Part shown: one piece after another, positions 47,301 to 59,769 of the stretch
How positions within the stretch are numbered: position 1 is the first letter of the stretch
How the letters are laid out: each line of letters starts with the position of its first letter
Assembly (NCBI GenBank): GCA_004794655.1
Contig: SMMW01000147.1
Span: forward strand, 1,052,001 to 1,116,000
Length of the DNA: 64,000 nt
Direction: 5' to 3'
From: Marisa cornuarietis
Lineage: Eukaryota > Mollusca > Gastropoda > Architaenioglossa > Ampullariidae
Position numbers and translations under genes: made by a program
The notes under the pieces: generated by a model
Told to the model about the DNA's origin: nothing
Database searches by the model: none
The model's input: the letters and a program-made list of their open reading frames with translations, nothing else

Positions 47301-49679
47301 TTTATAATAATCGTCATCAATAATAACCCTTGCTGCGTGCTCGAAACGTTTTGAAGCCCCTTAATAATGTTCTACTATTGAATAAGTCTCTGTCAATAGT
47401 ACAAGAACAAATCCGTCTTCAAATATTTTTATCATCATAAAATCTCCGTCAGGATCAGCATCAAGGTCTAGCACTTTATCACACCATGATCATGATATAA
47501 TTATCTCTTCTTCCCATTATAAAATGTAAAAAAAATCAAGGTTGCTTAGAATTTGTTGCAAAAAACAAGTTCTGCTCGAAAGCTGTTTAAACATGATCCC
47601 TGCTTTGACGACATTAATGTGCGGGACCATGAGCTTTGGGAGTTTGAAGTTCCCTATTCCCATTTTTGTGTGGCGTGAGGGATATCAATAAGCTGAATTG
47701 CGTTTGGGCTCGTATTCTTCTGTACGTGAGAAGCCTCTCTGCTCGGAAGGCTTCACGACATCCACGACATGTCAGCGAAGTTGTTCAACCATCGAGCACA
47801 GCAGAACGTGACAACTGGACGCATCAGGCTTGACAAGGACGGGGATCTAAATATTAACATTTCTCAGAACATCTTGGGTTTAGATAGTCTTATGAATGCT
47901 GGCACGTTTGCACATGGGCGATGATGCCTGCACATCGCTGTCAAGATCTGTGTTTATTTCACCACTTGGCAAAACATCTTTGCACAGGGTGACCCAGGCC
48001 AAGATCCCTAACGAAGCCACTTTGCGTCTTTTGTTGCACGCTCGCTGCATCTTCTGTCAATAGTTCTTCTTTTAAGGCCATTTATTATCATCAACTTTTA
48101 CAAATCGTTAGGGGACAAATAATTTCTCGTATATAAATAAAATTAGGGGCAAAGCAGCAGCCATTGCTGTCGTATAAGGGAAATGACTGTCATGCAGTTC
48201 TTTAGAGGAGAAGCTGCATTATATCCAAGAAGTAGTTATGTAATTATCCATCATTGTCAGCATTTCCACCTTGTCGATCGAACTTTGTAACGAACTTCCT
48301 TATATGAGAGCTACGTGTCCTATCACTGGGATTTCCTTCCAAACTTGTTTTCGGGAAAGTTGTAAAAAATCTCCAAATTATGGGGCAAAGAAACCATGCC
48401 AATGGCATCTCATCAGTTGAAAACTGCAAAATGGCGGCCGAAAGCCAGGTCACAGAGAGTTGGTTGGAGGGGGTCAATCCGAGTGACAGAGTTAGAGCGG
48501 GCTGGAGAGCGAGTATAGTATTAGGTTGCCAGTTCCTTCAGAATGTTATATTAAAAATAGTGAGATGATTTTTTAAAACAATATGTAACTCCAGTCTGTT
48601 AAGTCCAGCCACATACAAACTATGAACCAGTAACGGGACGGTAAAAGAGAGATAATTACACGCAGTTTACAGATCAACGTGGCTGCAGCGTCTTTAAATA
48701 AATGGACTTAATTGATAAGCAGATAGTGATTTTCAGAAGCAAATCTATGATTGATCTCTGCTTACAATACGAAGCTTGCAAAATTTCCAACGTTTCAGAC
48801 TAATACTCTAAAAACAGAACTTTGTTCTTTGTTGAGTATGGAAGTATTTTGGTACAATAAAAGTACATGTATATCTACAAACTTTTTTAAAAGATTTAAA
48901 ATTAACCTTGTGATATAACGGGTCATGTGACTGAACAAACTTTGCATTCGTAGCGAGTGCTTTGGCCAAGGAAATAAAATGATAGCATAGGGCCCAGGCT
49001 AGATTAAAATGCTACAACATAAAATCACTGTTGGAGATAAAGATTTCTTAACTCTTTCTCTCTCGCTCGTTTTTCTTTATTGCTCTCTCAGTTGGAACAT
49101 AACTTGATAATAACTATCTCCCAATCGCCGTAAAGAAAAGATTTTGGAGCGGCTCCGTTGGAGTGTGACGTCATCATTGTGATACCGTTCTCTTTACCAC
49201 TTCTACAGTTGGCGTTTTTCAATTCACTGGTCGTTGGTGGCTCAGTGACAAATAGAAAGGCAAATTCTTTACGGATTCGTTAATTTTGCACGCATCTTCC
49301 GCTTGAAGTCGAGCTGACAAAAGCCGACTCTAAACTAAACATTTTTTCTGGGACCTTGCTAAGACTGTAAAAGATTATCTACAATCCGACTGGAATACAT
49401 CGCTGTCGTGAGTTCTTTGTGACAAGATAAAAGCAGTTTTTGAGCCTGATAATGTACTGGTAATCATTGTAGTTTGCATAATTGAAGGCTTCATTGCTAA
49501 TAATGTAAAGAAATGTTATTGACAAACGAAATACCATTCGATAAGTAGAAACAGAGACGCAGGCGGACAGAAAGGAGACAGAGAGAATGTTTGACGTATC
49601 AAAGAAGACAATAAATACTACTTGCCTATTTTGATTTTGTGATAGACCAGGGAAGAATAGAGAAAGGAACCAAAAGACG
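44377..49679. other. Long stretch without a recognised gene
   Basis: It contains (AT)n at about 44837-44850, a degenerate run of ctaccagct-like units at about 45745-45900 and a YY1-like gcaaaatggcggcc (48427-48440). Open frames are short and carry no recognised domain. A minus-strand open stretch near 47840-48060 was examined and not recognised. Confidence 0.5.
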
Positions 49680-50067
49680 CGCACGCACACACACACACAC
49701 AGCTCAAACGTGTCTCAGAAAAAAACACCGCTTTGTAGCGCAAAGTGATGCTATGTTACAGCTAATGATCAATTAACAATGACAGTTCCACTAGTAGTGG
49801 GATATAATCGGATCTAAAACCTAAGACCAAAATGCTCTTGCTATAACACACTCGGGCATTCTTCTCTCCCAAATAGCGTTTTTTCTATGCACGCTTATGT
49901 TTCATTGCGTGGGCGATTTATGTGCGCGCGCATGTTCAATTCCAGACAGAAGCTCGTGGCAACCATCCCTGTTGTCAGCGACACGTCACAAAGCAGAAGA
50001 CTGTCTTGGGCAGCAGAAACCATATTTATGGAAAATAAGTCGGCTGTTCTTATCGCGATGTAGACTG

Positions 50068-50244
50068 ATGCTTCTGCTGCTGATGGTATTGGCAGCGATC
50101 ACTTGTTTCGCGGGGAAGAGAGACGGGAGAAGACAGTGCAACCCATTGACACGAGATGCCATCTTTTCCTGCACACAGACACAGACACAAGAGAGGCTGA
50201 TGACCGAGTTTGGTTCAGATTTCAGGCAAATAGGGAGTTGCTAA
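50068..50244 (+). CDS. Candidate secreted small peptide or first exon
   Basis: From the ATG at 50068 a 58-residue frame begins with a classic signal-peptide shape (MLLLLMVLAAITCFAG, cleavage plausible after it). It continues with a basic KRDGRR segment and three later cysteines (positions 24, 35 and 58), and ends at a stop at 50242-50244. The same frame is open upstream to 49897, but that part is not hydrophobic. No family was recognised. It could be a chance frame, or a first exon whose donor I cannot place. Confidence 0.33.
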   Translation: MLLLLMVLAAITCFAGKRDGRRQCNPLTRDAIFSCTQTQTQERLMTEFGSDFRQIGSC

Positions 50245-50394
50245 GGACGTTTATAGGCTGAAGTTTCAGTTGCAATATTTCGACAGTTGGTGTAGTGTTT
50301 CTTTCACGCCGATCATGCCAAGGTCTTTGGATCCATCGCTGTGGTTTAAATGTACCCTCCTTCTCCCTTCCATCCCATCTATCCATCCACACGC

Positions 50395-50458
50395 ACCCAC
50401 GCACGCACGCACTCGCGCACGCACGCTCACACACGCTCACACACACACACACACACAC
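50395..50458 (+). repeat. (CA/GC)n microsatellite
   Basis: Degenerate cacgcac units pass into a pure CA run. Confidence 0.95.
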
Positions 50459-51129
50459 CTTTTGTTAAACGCTAGCCGCCCTTACTCTTGGTGTATTAAA
50501 ACGCTCTGAGGACATCCATGAACTTATGAAAAAGATTTGGGGCTGTGCGTTCTCGATACTCTTAGCAAATTATTTGACGGATGGTCGGTAATCGGACTTT
50601 CTGCGCAATATTTTCCTAAGACCTAAGTCAAAAGATGTCGTGATACTAGAATTTTGACCAAAAATCAAAATCAAATTAGTTTGGCACTGAAGGCGGACTA
50701 ACTCCTGATCCCCTGTTTCATACGAGACTGGCTTAAAAATTGAAACACTTTTAATAAATAGGTGGCCAAGCCTTGCAGCGCCTTGCTAACAAGGTCGATT
50801 GCCGCTGTGTCATATTCCCATATTTCCATTGTTTCACAGGCTGCTCATAGGAAAAGCCGTTTTGGTGGCACATAAATGGAAATAAGGAAACGTGTCCTGC
50901 TGGTTTAAGTAACATAAAGCATCGCTTTGTACTGCCGGGGGCCTGGGTCTCGGTCTAAATCAATAAGCGTGACAGTCTGTCGCAATTTTCATTTGTTTAC
51001 TGTCGTGGTAGTCTTGAATGTAAAAAATAAAGTAATAGACTTGCAGCGTTGACCAGACTGCCTTGTGTTAAACGCGATGGTTGCATTCCTACATATGTGG
51101 TCTAAAACGTGAATTCGCGTGTTATGCTG

Positions 51130-51225
51130 CGCGTATATGCGTGCGTAATTGTGTGTGTTTGTGTGTGTGTGTGTGCGTGCGTGCGTAATTGTGTGTGTTT
51201 GTGTGTGTATGTGTGCGTGCGTGGT
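51130..51225 (+). repeat. (GT/GC)n microsatellite with internal ~40-bp duplication
   Basis: The segment gcgtgcgtaattgtgtgtgt plus the following GT run occurs twice, at about 51140 and 51178. Confidence 0.9.
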
Positions 51226-52689
51226 TGTTTCTTTTAAAGAACGCCGCTTGCAAAAATGGACAGACACACATATTTTAAAAATGTGTCCGACTTCCTACAT
51301 GGACTACACGTCACTGATTTCCCATTGCATCGCAAGGTGACAGGGAAAAACAACTACGTCACACCATGTCGTGCACGATGCAACAACAAGTGCAACATCA
51401 GCAACCTGAGACAAGAGTGGCTGTCACAGCCTGTCAGACTGTGTTAGGTCATCGGCAGTCCCTCGCAGCACGCACCTCCATGAGACTGCGGGCTACCGAC
51501 ACTGAAAGTACATCTGAAAAATCGCGTGCAGAAGACGCAGCCTGCTACCACCCTTCCCAAAATCTTGATGACAAAGCTGCAAACCCTCACCGTCCTTGAT
51601 GACGCGCCTGGATGACTGCCAGCGCTGAGTGCGTGAGACATTACTGGGGACGAAAGAGGGAGGAGGGGCTCTGTTGTTGAAATCAGAGAGGATCGCTGCG
51701 ACGACGACGCAGTCGCCGACATCCCTTGCACAATGGATTGCAATCCATCGTGCACACACGGGTAGATGCATCTCCCTGTAATGCAAGTTGGTGGTGGGAC
51801 TGATAAAACAAAAACCTCTTGCAGTAGACGGAACTGCCATTGTTACTGTGAACTGGATTTCGTTTCCCACCAACTCACCCTCTGGTACTGCTACTGTTTC
51901 CTACCCTAATATCTGAACCTATAGTATTCCCACAGTAACAGTCCCTCCTATATCAGTAGCTCGCAGCACAGACCCCAGCTCTGTTGGCAAAGGTGGTGTT
52001 GCAACAGCTACGGTTGGTGGCAACCAGTTGACAGGCTTTTTGCCCCAATTTCATGTCTTTCTAACACTCTAGCTGCTACATTATTGCTGTAGACCTGATG
52101 GTCTGATCAACAGCTCAAAGCCCAGTCACCAATGATCCTTAGCTGCTTTCAAGTTGTGTAACTCGTGGTGATTCAAAGAGAAAGTGATGTCCCTTTGCCA
52201 AACCGGCGGGAGCTGTTTTTCTTCTTGAACGATTTTTGTCGATTTTAATCCGTTGGTCTGTGCTTTTTGTCACACCGTCTTCCACTGTTCGAGGATGGGT
52301 TTTTTTTTTCATGCTTGTGGCAGGTTGTTTCTCTCTCCGTAGATTAAAGGGCTCTAAAGCCATAAATTTACCATCTTCGACTTTTTCTTTTTCTGGATTC
52401 TCTCCATCTCCTTGAAGCTTCTCGTGATCTCTGTTATGCAGACTGTTTTTCTCGCTACACCTTCCGCTGCTTTAAATTCTGAATGTACGTGAGTCAACAA
52501 GCGTGGACTGGCCCTTTGGTATACAATCCTGCCTCCTTCTCCATACATTTTCTTCACTGCCATTGTGTTGACGCGACCTCCCTGACAGTCATCGATGTGT
52601 GCGCTAAAAATAAACATCTGTTTCTCGTCATCAATTTTGTCGCCGTTGCCATGAGAACTGGGCGTCTGTAGTTGCGCGTGCACGCTGTG
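51226..52689. other. Stretch without a recognised gene
   Basis: Several overlapping frames on both strands (51366-51873, 52354-52725) have no recognised domain. The plus strand at 51830-52025 reads as a Thr/Val/Ser-rich peptide for about 65 codons with one stop. I could not assign it. Confidence 0.5.
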
Positions 52690-52767
52690 TCGTCTGCCGG
52701 ATCTGCTGCGGAATACGTCGTTCAAAACACAACTGAAAACTTTCCTTTGTTCGCCTCTCCATGATGT
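52690..52767 (+). pseudogene. Possible LINE C-terminal fragment (L2/CR1-like)
   Basis: The frame reads CRLPDLLRNTSFKTQLKTFL, resembling the conserved C-terminal box of L2/CR1 elements (WN-LP-IR ... SFK-LKT-LF). The intact parallel in this window is WNSLPFHIRHLPTTESFKS in the element at 24-27 kb. The patch is short, so this is tentative. Confidence 0.35.
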
Positions 52768-53329
52768 TTTATAACTTTGCTGTTCTGCTTTTGATGATTT
52801 GTTGTTATGGCATGCTTTTTCTGCTTTGTATTTATTACTCTATATATTTTAATTTTTTTGCAGATTGGTTTGCTTCTGATAGTGTGATTTGCTTGTATTT
52901 GCGTCTTTTTGTGTACAGTTCGTCGATTCTACTGACCAGTTGGGGGGGGGGTGTGAGCTTTAGAGACGTGCTTTATTATTTTTTAAAGACTGTAATTATC
53001 ATATTTGGGTACCTGCCAAAGTATCTACTCTCGAACAAGTGAAACCCGACAGTCACATCCAAGAGACTGAGCAGTGTATGACAGACCAGGCAGTCCTTAC
53101 ATAATACACACGATCTGTTGTGTGAGGATATGAATGATTGAACTTCAAATCTTCAAATTAGTAGTGATGTTAGAATAATACCCTGTTTAGTGAAGCAATT
53201 AATACTAGAGGTGGTTGTGTGGATGTCATGTAGAATAACAAACAAATGCAATAACATTTTTCCCAAACCTGAAGTTCGACATCTTTGTTTTGATCTTTGT
53301 ATTTTAAATGGTTCATGCTATAAAGAAAA

Positions 53330-53821
53330 TGTAACACCCATGACAAATTAGTATATTTGTCATGTGTATTTTCAATTGTTTTATTGTTGTATTAGTTGTT
53401 TTATTTGTGTATTTTAATATAGTACTAATTTTTTGTGTATAGTAGAGCAAGTTTGGTGTGAGTAGGTCATGTTATCGCGTGGCGTAGGAATACGTGAAAT
53501 CTCGGGCGCGAGATGTTGTGAGTATTTAGGGCCAAAGAGTCTGTGTTGGGGTCTTTGTTGAGTAAGACGAATCGAGGTGGGATCGAGGGCTAGAGGCCCG
53601 AGGGGACCCTGAGCCCTACTTCGTTGTCCTAAATCAGGGCCGTTTTTTTCGTCTCTGTTTCTGTGTTCCTGTTCTTGTTCGCGTTCGTGTTTCTCGGGCT
53701 GATGTTGTGATATTGTAATAAAGAAAAGAGAAACGGGATCACGCCGTTTTTCTCCTGATCATTCTCTGTGTGCTGGCGTGACTGCAAGTGTCTTTCCCCC
53801 ACCAAACTGTATTGCTTCACA
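53330..53821 (+). mobile_element. Possible solo LTR (~490 bp)
   Basis: The block begins tgtaacaccc and ends ttgcttcaca (TG...CA ends, as in Gypsy-type LTRs). It has an AATAAA at about 53717 and a GC-richer middle unlike its AT-rich flanks. No primer-binding site follows, no second copy is present, and the 5-bp flanks (gaaaa and cgatt) do not match. It is therefore tentative. Confidence 0.3.
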
Positions 53822-54689
53822 CGATTTCACTCACACAGATGCAGGCGGTCCTTTTGAGCTTTTGTACAGAACGCAAAAACAATTACTAAGGAAATAATAT
53901 TGATTAAGGTTTGTATCGAACGAGAAGAACGATACTAAAACTTCGGAGTATCACTACGTCTAAACCATTCAGAAAATACTTCACAGAGAGGTGTAGTGAA
54001 AGGTCAAGTAAGGCTATTACAAAGTTCAATAGAGAGTTTGAGATCCACGACACGTAGGGAGACGTGTGTGGCAACGAGAACGGCGAATTCTAAACCTACC
54101 CGTTGTGAGAAAGCGATTGGTTGGATTTTGTGGATGTGATGATGTAGGGCGCAAATTCCCGTGACGCTACAGGTTGCCGCTCCCGCACGCGTCGTGCGAG
54201 CGCTGAATCTCAAACTCTCTATTGACGCTTCAAAGACGGCTGCAGATTGAATGACCAGGGATATGACTTTTAACAGCATAAAAGGGATAAACCTTTTCTC
54301 GAATTATTTGATGAGAGATGTAAACTAAGGAGAAGGTTAAAAAATGAAAGGCGTTGAGAATGCATAAGAAGATGAACACAAAGGCGGGAAGAACAGCATG
54401 TTTTTAAGTCTACAAGCACTTACTAAACTAGAAAGAGCCTTTCTTTGACAATAAAACAACAAACCTCTAGAAAATGTTACCAGCAATCCCAAGGTCTCTT
54501 CGGAGGCAATAAAGAGATGCAAGAGGAGTCAATTTATGGTGAGAGTACTAAGTGATGGCAAGTTAGTTCAAAACAGTACTGAATAAGGAATGGGTAGGAA
54601 CTGACGTTCTAAGGGACAGCTGCGAATATAGGGATAGAATTATTCGACAAGATACTCAGTCTATGAATGAGCAGTTATAAAAAGGAATA
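53822..54689. other. Stretch without a recognised gene
   Basis: No family was recognised. The right end leads into a degraded LINE RT. Confidence 0.5.
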
Positions 54690-55255
54690 AATCAGTGATG
54701 TAATGAGGCAGTTAAAACAAAATGGTAAAGCAACCGGTCCAGAGTTATCTCGGATGAAATGTTGAAAACGTGTAACCTTTTCTTGTAAAATATTCCATAG
54801 TATATATGATAAGGAACATGGCCAGAAGTGCGGAAAAAATCAGATAATTAGAGACACATTTTACTAACTAGCTGGGTTTTACCTGCATTACACTCAGGCA
54901 TAGCTCAGCAACAGAAAACAAGCAATTAACAGAGGAATCCCAAGGTGGATTCCAAAAGAACTGTAGACTAGATGTTTTTGTATATGTGCTTCAGTTCTTC
55001 CGAGAAACCCTTTCCCATAGTAGAAAACTTTAAAACTATTTACTGCACCTATGTATAGACTCCCAGAAAGCGTATCATATTGTTGACAGCCCAATATAAA
55101 TGTAAATATAACATAAGCGTTCACTGGAAACATGTGACATCTCTCTCTGCTCTTTTGAGAGAAATAACACATGTTGTTATAGGCTGTCTGCCGTAAATCT
55201 TGGAAGTGTATTGCGACAGTATATTCGCAGTTCACCCACGTGGGGTTTCGCCCGC
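54690..55255 (+). pseudogene. Degenerate LINE reverse transcriptase fragment
   Basis: Plus-strand frames give MRQLKQNGKATGPE (54699-54741), then DEMLKTCNLFL in the next frame, KIFHSIYDKE, then TEESQGGFQKNCRLDVFV and CIDSQKAYHIVDS (about 55048-55085). These correspond to RT blocks 0 to 3 (NGKATG, EMLK, Q-GF, FID-KA-D-V). Numerous frameshifts and stops are present and no YADD box is recognisable. Confidence 0.6.
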
Positions 55256-57456
55256 GTATGTCATCAGCCGGTCGTCTCTCCTGAAGCTTCAGTCACCAGG
55301 AATTTGATGAAGGAGACAGATCTCTCCGTGTTAACTTACTTCTTGATCACATGCACTTAAGACAAGCTGGTCAATCAACTAGCCTTAAAATTTCCAAACA
55401 CCTTTCAACGGTATAAAGTAATATACGTCTCATGTTTTGTAAGTTCAATGAACAAGAATTCACGAGATCGTGGTCCAGACACTGGAGTAAGCTGTGGACA
55501 TTCCAGCAGTGGAAGGTCAAAGTCGGTTCTGACTGCCCGAGGGAGAACATCTCTTAGACAGCAGAGAACAGATTATACTGTGATCTCTAACAGATCACTC
55601 GATCTCGCAAACGCTGAAGTTACTTCTAAGCCAGGTGATTACTTTTGTTTTTCTAAAATTTTGTAACCTAGCCAGGCAGTTGTCTATATTTAATTATTAT
55701 TTCGGAATGGAATGGTACGTGTTTCTGAGTACATGATAAAGATAATTGCTGTCTACATACGTTCGTGTATACCTTTTCACGAATGAACCCTTTTGTGTCC
55801 TGGATCATCAATGACGACTTCAAGGCATGACCTGCGTGCCACAAGTCTCCCTGTGACTTCATTGTAGATTGCTGAGTATTAATATTAGGTTTTGTATTTT
55901 ATTATAGGATGTTGGAAGTATTAATATTGTTTTGTATTTTTATCTTCAATATGAAGAACAAAACTAGTGCATTTTTAATAGTGGAAAGGTTTTTAATTGA
56001 ATAATCTCAGTAAAGAGTTATTTTTAAACGAGTGAATTTTATTCATTAAGAAACACTTATTCTTAAAATTTAAGCAAAAAATCTTTTTTAGGCCTTTTTA
56101 AACAGTTCATTTCAAGTTACAGTACATTACGTAATATAATAATAGCTGAAATTTATAAAGATGCACAAAGAAGACTTTCTTTTCACGGGATACATCTTTC
56201 AAATATTGCACTTTTTACTGGTTTTGAAAGTTTAGAAAAGAGCCCAAGATATTGTTTCCCGTGACGTCACACAGGTCATTTTCCTCATTAGCTCAATGCT
56301 TTCACATAGGCTGTGACCTTCAGTCATGTCCAAATGGGAATTTAGGTAAATCCACTGTGGTTTTCAAAAACAAAATCCATTAAGAAAAACTATACCAATT
56401 TCCTTAACCCTTTCTCCCCTTTGCACCAAAAAGCAGATGCATACTCTGCAAACTTGTCAGAAACTTTGAACGTAATTGAGCTAATTTTTGACTTTACAGT
56501 TGAACTTTGTGCGCATGCCCAAATTCGCAACATAAGCGCGTTCCTTTTTCTTAAGTTCTGAAAATTCCCTGAAAAGGTTTTTGTTCATTATGCAGACGCA
56601 AATTACACATTTCTTATTAACTTGCGCGATTTTTAAAGGTACTGTTGGATCAAACATTGATGATGATGATGATGATGATGATGCAACCGCGACTGAAAAC
56701 TTACAAGTGTAATATCAACACACACGTACACGTACACTCATACACAAACAAGACAAACATATCTACAAAGATATAAGCATCTACAAAACTTTTGTTTTCT
56801 ATCACATTTACACTCACAGACATCCCAGACAGTGATGAAAACTTGTTTCCCAACGGCAAATGGAGACATGGAAGCAGCTCATAGCATGTTTAATTCAGCA
56901 ATGTAACTGCTTAAAGCGCTACCCGTTGTCTGGCACAAGCATATCTTGTCCCCCCCTCCCCTTACATACATTACTTTAGCGGCATTCATCGACTTCTCAA
57001 ATTCTCGTTAACGTCACTTCTACAGAAACATATTTTTAACTATCCTTGTAAACCTCTTAAAAATCTGGTGCTTGGGGTTTTGGGGGTTTCCGATTTAATT
57101 CTGATAAATGAGTGTTAATGTCTTAGGATATAGGCAAGCAGACCTTAATTTTTTAAACGTGTTGCTTTCTTTTGGTGTGTATTTTATTCCTTCCAGCTTG
57201 TACTCCATTTACGGATCCCACTGTAATTGTTCGAAATAATGCTTTTCTTTAACAAAAAAAAATAATAAGCTTCCTGCCTGCCTTTCTCCCACCCACCCCC
57301 TTCTCTTTCTTCCTCCTCCATCACTCCCTGTCTCTACCTCCTCTCCTTACCCCTCAATTCTCTATCTTTAATGGGGCTGAGAGGAAAAAAAAACCCAGCG
57401 CCAACCGTATTTCCTCCATTTAACTATCTTACTCCCTGCTTTCCTCTCTTCCGCTG
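55256..57456. other. Stretch without a recognised gene
   Basis: AT-rich sequence with a (GAT)n run at 56659-56684 and a C/T-rich tract at about 57270-57370. No gene was recognised. Confidence 0.55.
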
Positions 57457-57835
57457 AGATGGCTGGTAATTTGGCGCGACGGCCGCTTGGACTAGACACA
57501 CCACGAGACCATCTCCATCATCTAGTGACACAGCCACGGCGGCTGCCACATCCGCTTCCATCAGACCGGAAGTGGGAAGTGAAGAGCTGCTCTTACGCCC
57601 AGCGCCGCCTTGCTGGACTCGCCATCCTGCTCGCTGCCGCTACACGCGCATTCGCTCCAGTGGCGGCTAATGTTCAGGCGAGGGACTTTATGCCCAACTG
57701 CACGACGACTTTCGTGACGAGTAAACAAGGACATTATCTTTCTACTATACTCTAGTAGAAGCTAATGAAATTTTTGCGAGCACTAGACCAGTTCGCAGTT
57801 TCATCTTTTCTCCGTGGGGTAGGGCGCATGCGCAG
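57457..57835. promoter_or_regulatory. GC-rich promoter-like block with open frame
   Basis: In contrast to its flanks this block is GC- and CpG-rich. It includes an ETS-type ccggaagtg (57568-57576), a perfect NRF-1-type gcgcatgcgc (57824-57833) and a YY1-like gagatggctgg at 57456. A plus-strand frame from ATG 57459 runs 98 codons to a stop near 57755. Its second half has a hydrophobic, signal-like stretch (GLAILLAAATRAFAPVAA). It could be a promoter with a first exon in either direction, or simply an isolated GC-rich island. Confidence 0.33.
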
Positions 57836-59769
57836 CTGGTTCGTGACCGCAATAATGGGCACACCGGATATGTGACTGTCTTCGGGGTAAGAGAAAGTGC
57901 CTTAGTAGTGTCTCCATTCAACTTGTGTATCGTGATATGCACAATAGAATCGTCACACTAGCGGAAAACTCTGGTGAGCCTCACATCCTGTTTGCTAAAG
58001 GGAGGCCTCCAGGAGGTGCTGAGCAAAACAGTTCGAGGCTACTTCATCGACCAATGAAATGGACGAAAGTTGTCTTTTGCGTGAGATCTTTCAAAAGTGG
58101 AAGTGAGGCTAAAAGTCTAGCAGAAAAAAAAACTTGTGCTCACCAAACGAAAACACCAGGTATATACAGCGTCACGGTGGACGAGCCCAGGTATTGCGAC
58201 AGTTTCAGGCTCTGTTTATTGTTAATAGCTGTTATTAAATTCTATGAAAAATTGTAAAACTGAAACATTCTCGTGAAATTTATAATGCTTACCTTTATTT
58301 TTTCTTCTTCCAAGAAGTCTTCAATCTCTAGGTTGCTTTCGTTGTTTCAACGTTTGAACTCTTTTTAAGTATTCGGTTTGTGACATCGAGTCAAGCATCG
58401 TCACATACTTCCATTGTCTTCCTTTTATCAGCTGTTTTCGAATAACATCAGGCGAAAACTCATCTGTCTTCTTAAAAAAAAACAGAAAGAAATGTTAACA
58501 GCTTTATTGGGCTGCCAGCGAGATACGAAATATGAGGCTGGCACAGCCTCCCCCAACCACCACCACCCTTACCCTATGACATTTTCCTGTGGGTTTGTTA
58601 CACGCCTATGGATACGGTTATAAATGTCGCTGGTTTTCGGTCAGATCAGGGCACGGAAATCAGCGCCGGACTGAAAATCTCTTGACAGGTAGATTGCAGT
58701 CGTGGGTGTTGGCAATCTCGCCTTTCTAAACCAAGATATTAAAATTGCTAAAGGTCGGAGAGCTCTATCTTTATGTTTGCCCATGCTAATATGAGCATTA
58801 TGTTTCCATGCATTATCAAATGTGACGATGCGAGATTAAAGTTTTATCTGTGTGAAAGAAAAAGAAAGTATTGTGTGCATATCTATATATATATATATAT
58901 ATGGATGGATAGAGTAAAAAATGTAAGGAAAGAAAACTAAATAAGATCAGAACGTGTAGTGTTTGTGGATACGTTTTGCGACTATTTTATTTTTGTGTAC
59001 ATCTCTCTGAATATTTGTCTTACACGTGCCTCTGTGACAGAAAAACAATTATGCATTTCTTTCTAAAAATTTGCTTTTTTCGTCTCACTACAATTTTCCG
59101 TTGAAAACTATATTTTAGAATATTAGAGATTACTAAATTAAGTGAGAGTATATTATTTGTGTACACTGCCGTAACAGAAATTGTAACAAACGAGTCCAAG
59201 GACGTGTTTATTTTAGTCTTGATGTTTTCGAAATCAGGGTCTAGACGGAATGAAGCTGATCATCTTTCGGTCTGACTGAAGCACGCTTCCTAATTCATCG
59301 AAGCATCCACAACAGAGTTCCAAACAATTCGCATTCATCGTATGTTAATTTTGCACAAACAGCGGAAGCTCCAGCGCCGCGGCTGTATTTGACCCTAATG
59401 ATGCATGTCAGCCATCTTGGTTCCTCATTTTGTACGTCTTTAGAGATAAATAGAAAGAGCTCCAGAGGGTACTTTCTATTTCCACCATGATACAGATAAT
59501 CTCGCGGCAGGGCAGTTTTTCTTTGAGCCAAAGATTGCGAGAAGCAAGCTACCTCTCTAATTTTTGGTCCAGACTGCTGTCGCCAGCTCAGACGCGCCCC
59601 AAAGGACTGATCGCCACAGTCTTGCGTAGTTGCAGCAGCTGCTGAGGCTAGTCCAGTGCCTAGACTGTGTCATCAGGGTTGAGCTGTTATGAGAAAAGAT
59701 AACACGTCAGCTGAAGAGAGCAGTCCTTTGGTCCCAACCAGGTCGAGTAAAGGCACTGAAATTATCAGT
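57836..59769. other. Stretch without a recognised gene
   Basis: It holds a plus-strand frame at 57925-58257 without a domain, (AT)n at about 58879-58900, and a YY1-like ccaagatggctgac on the minus strand (about 59406-59419). No gene was recognised. Confidence 0.5.

Noticed and set aside
52354..52725. 123-codon minus-strand frame
   Set aside because: No domain, with a poly-Lys stretch from simple sequence. Part of the opposite strand looks like a LINE C-terminal fragment.
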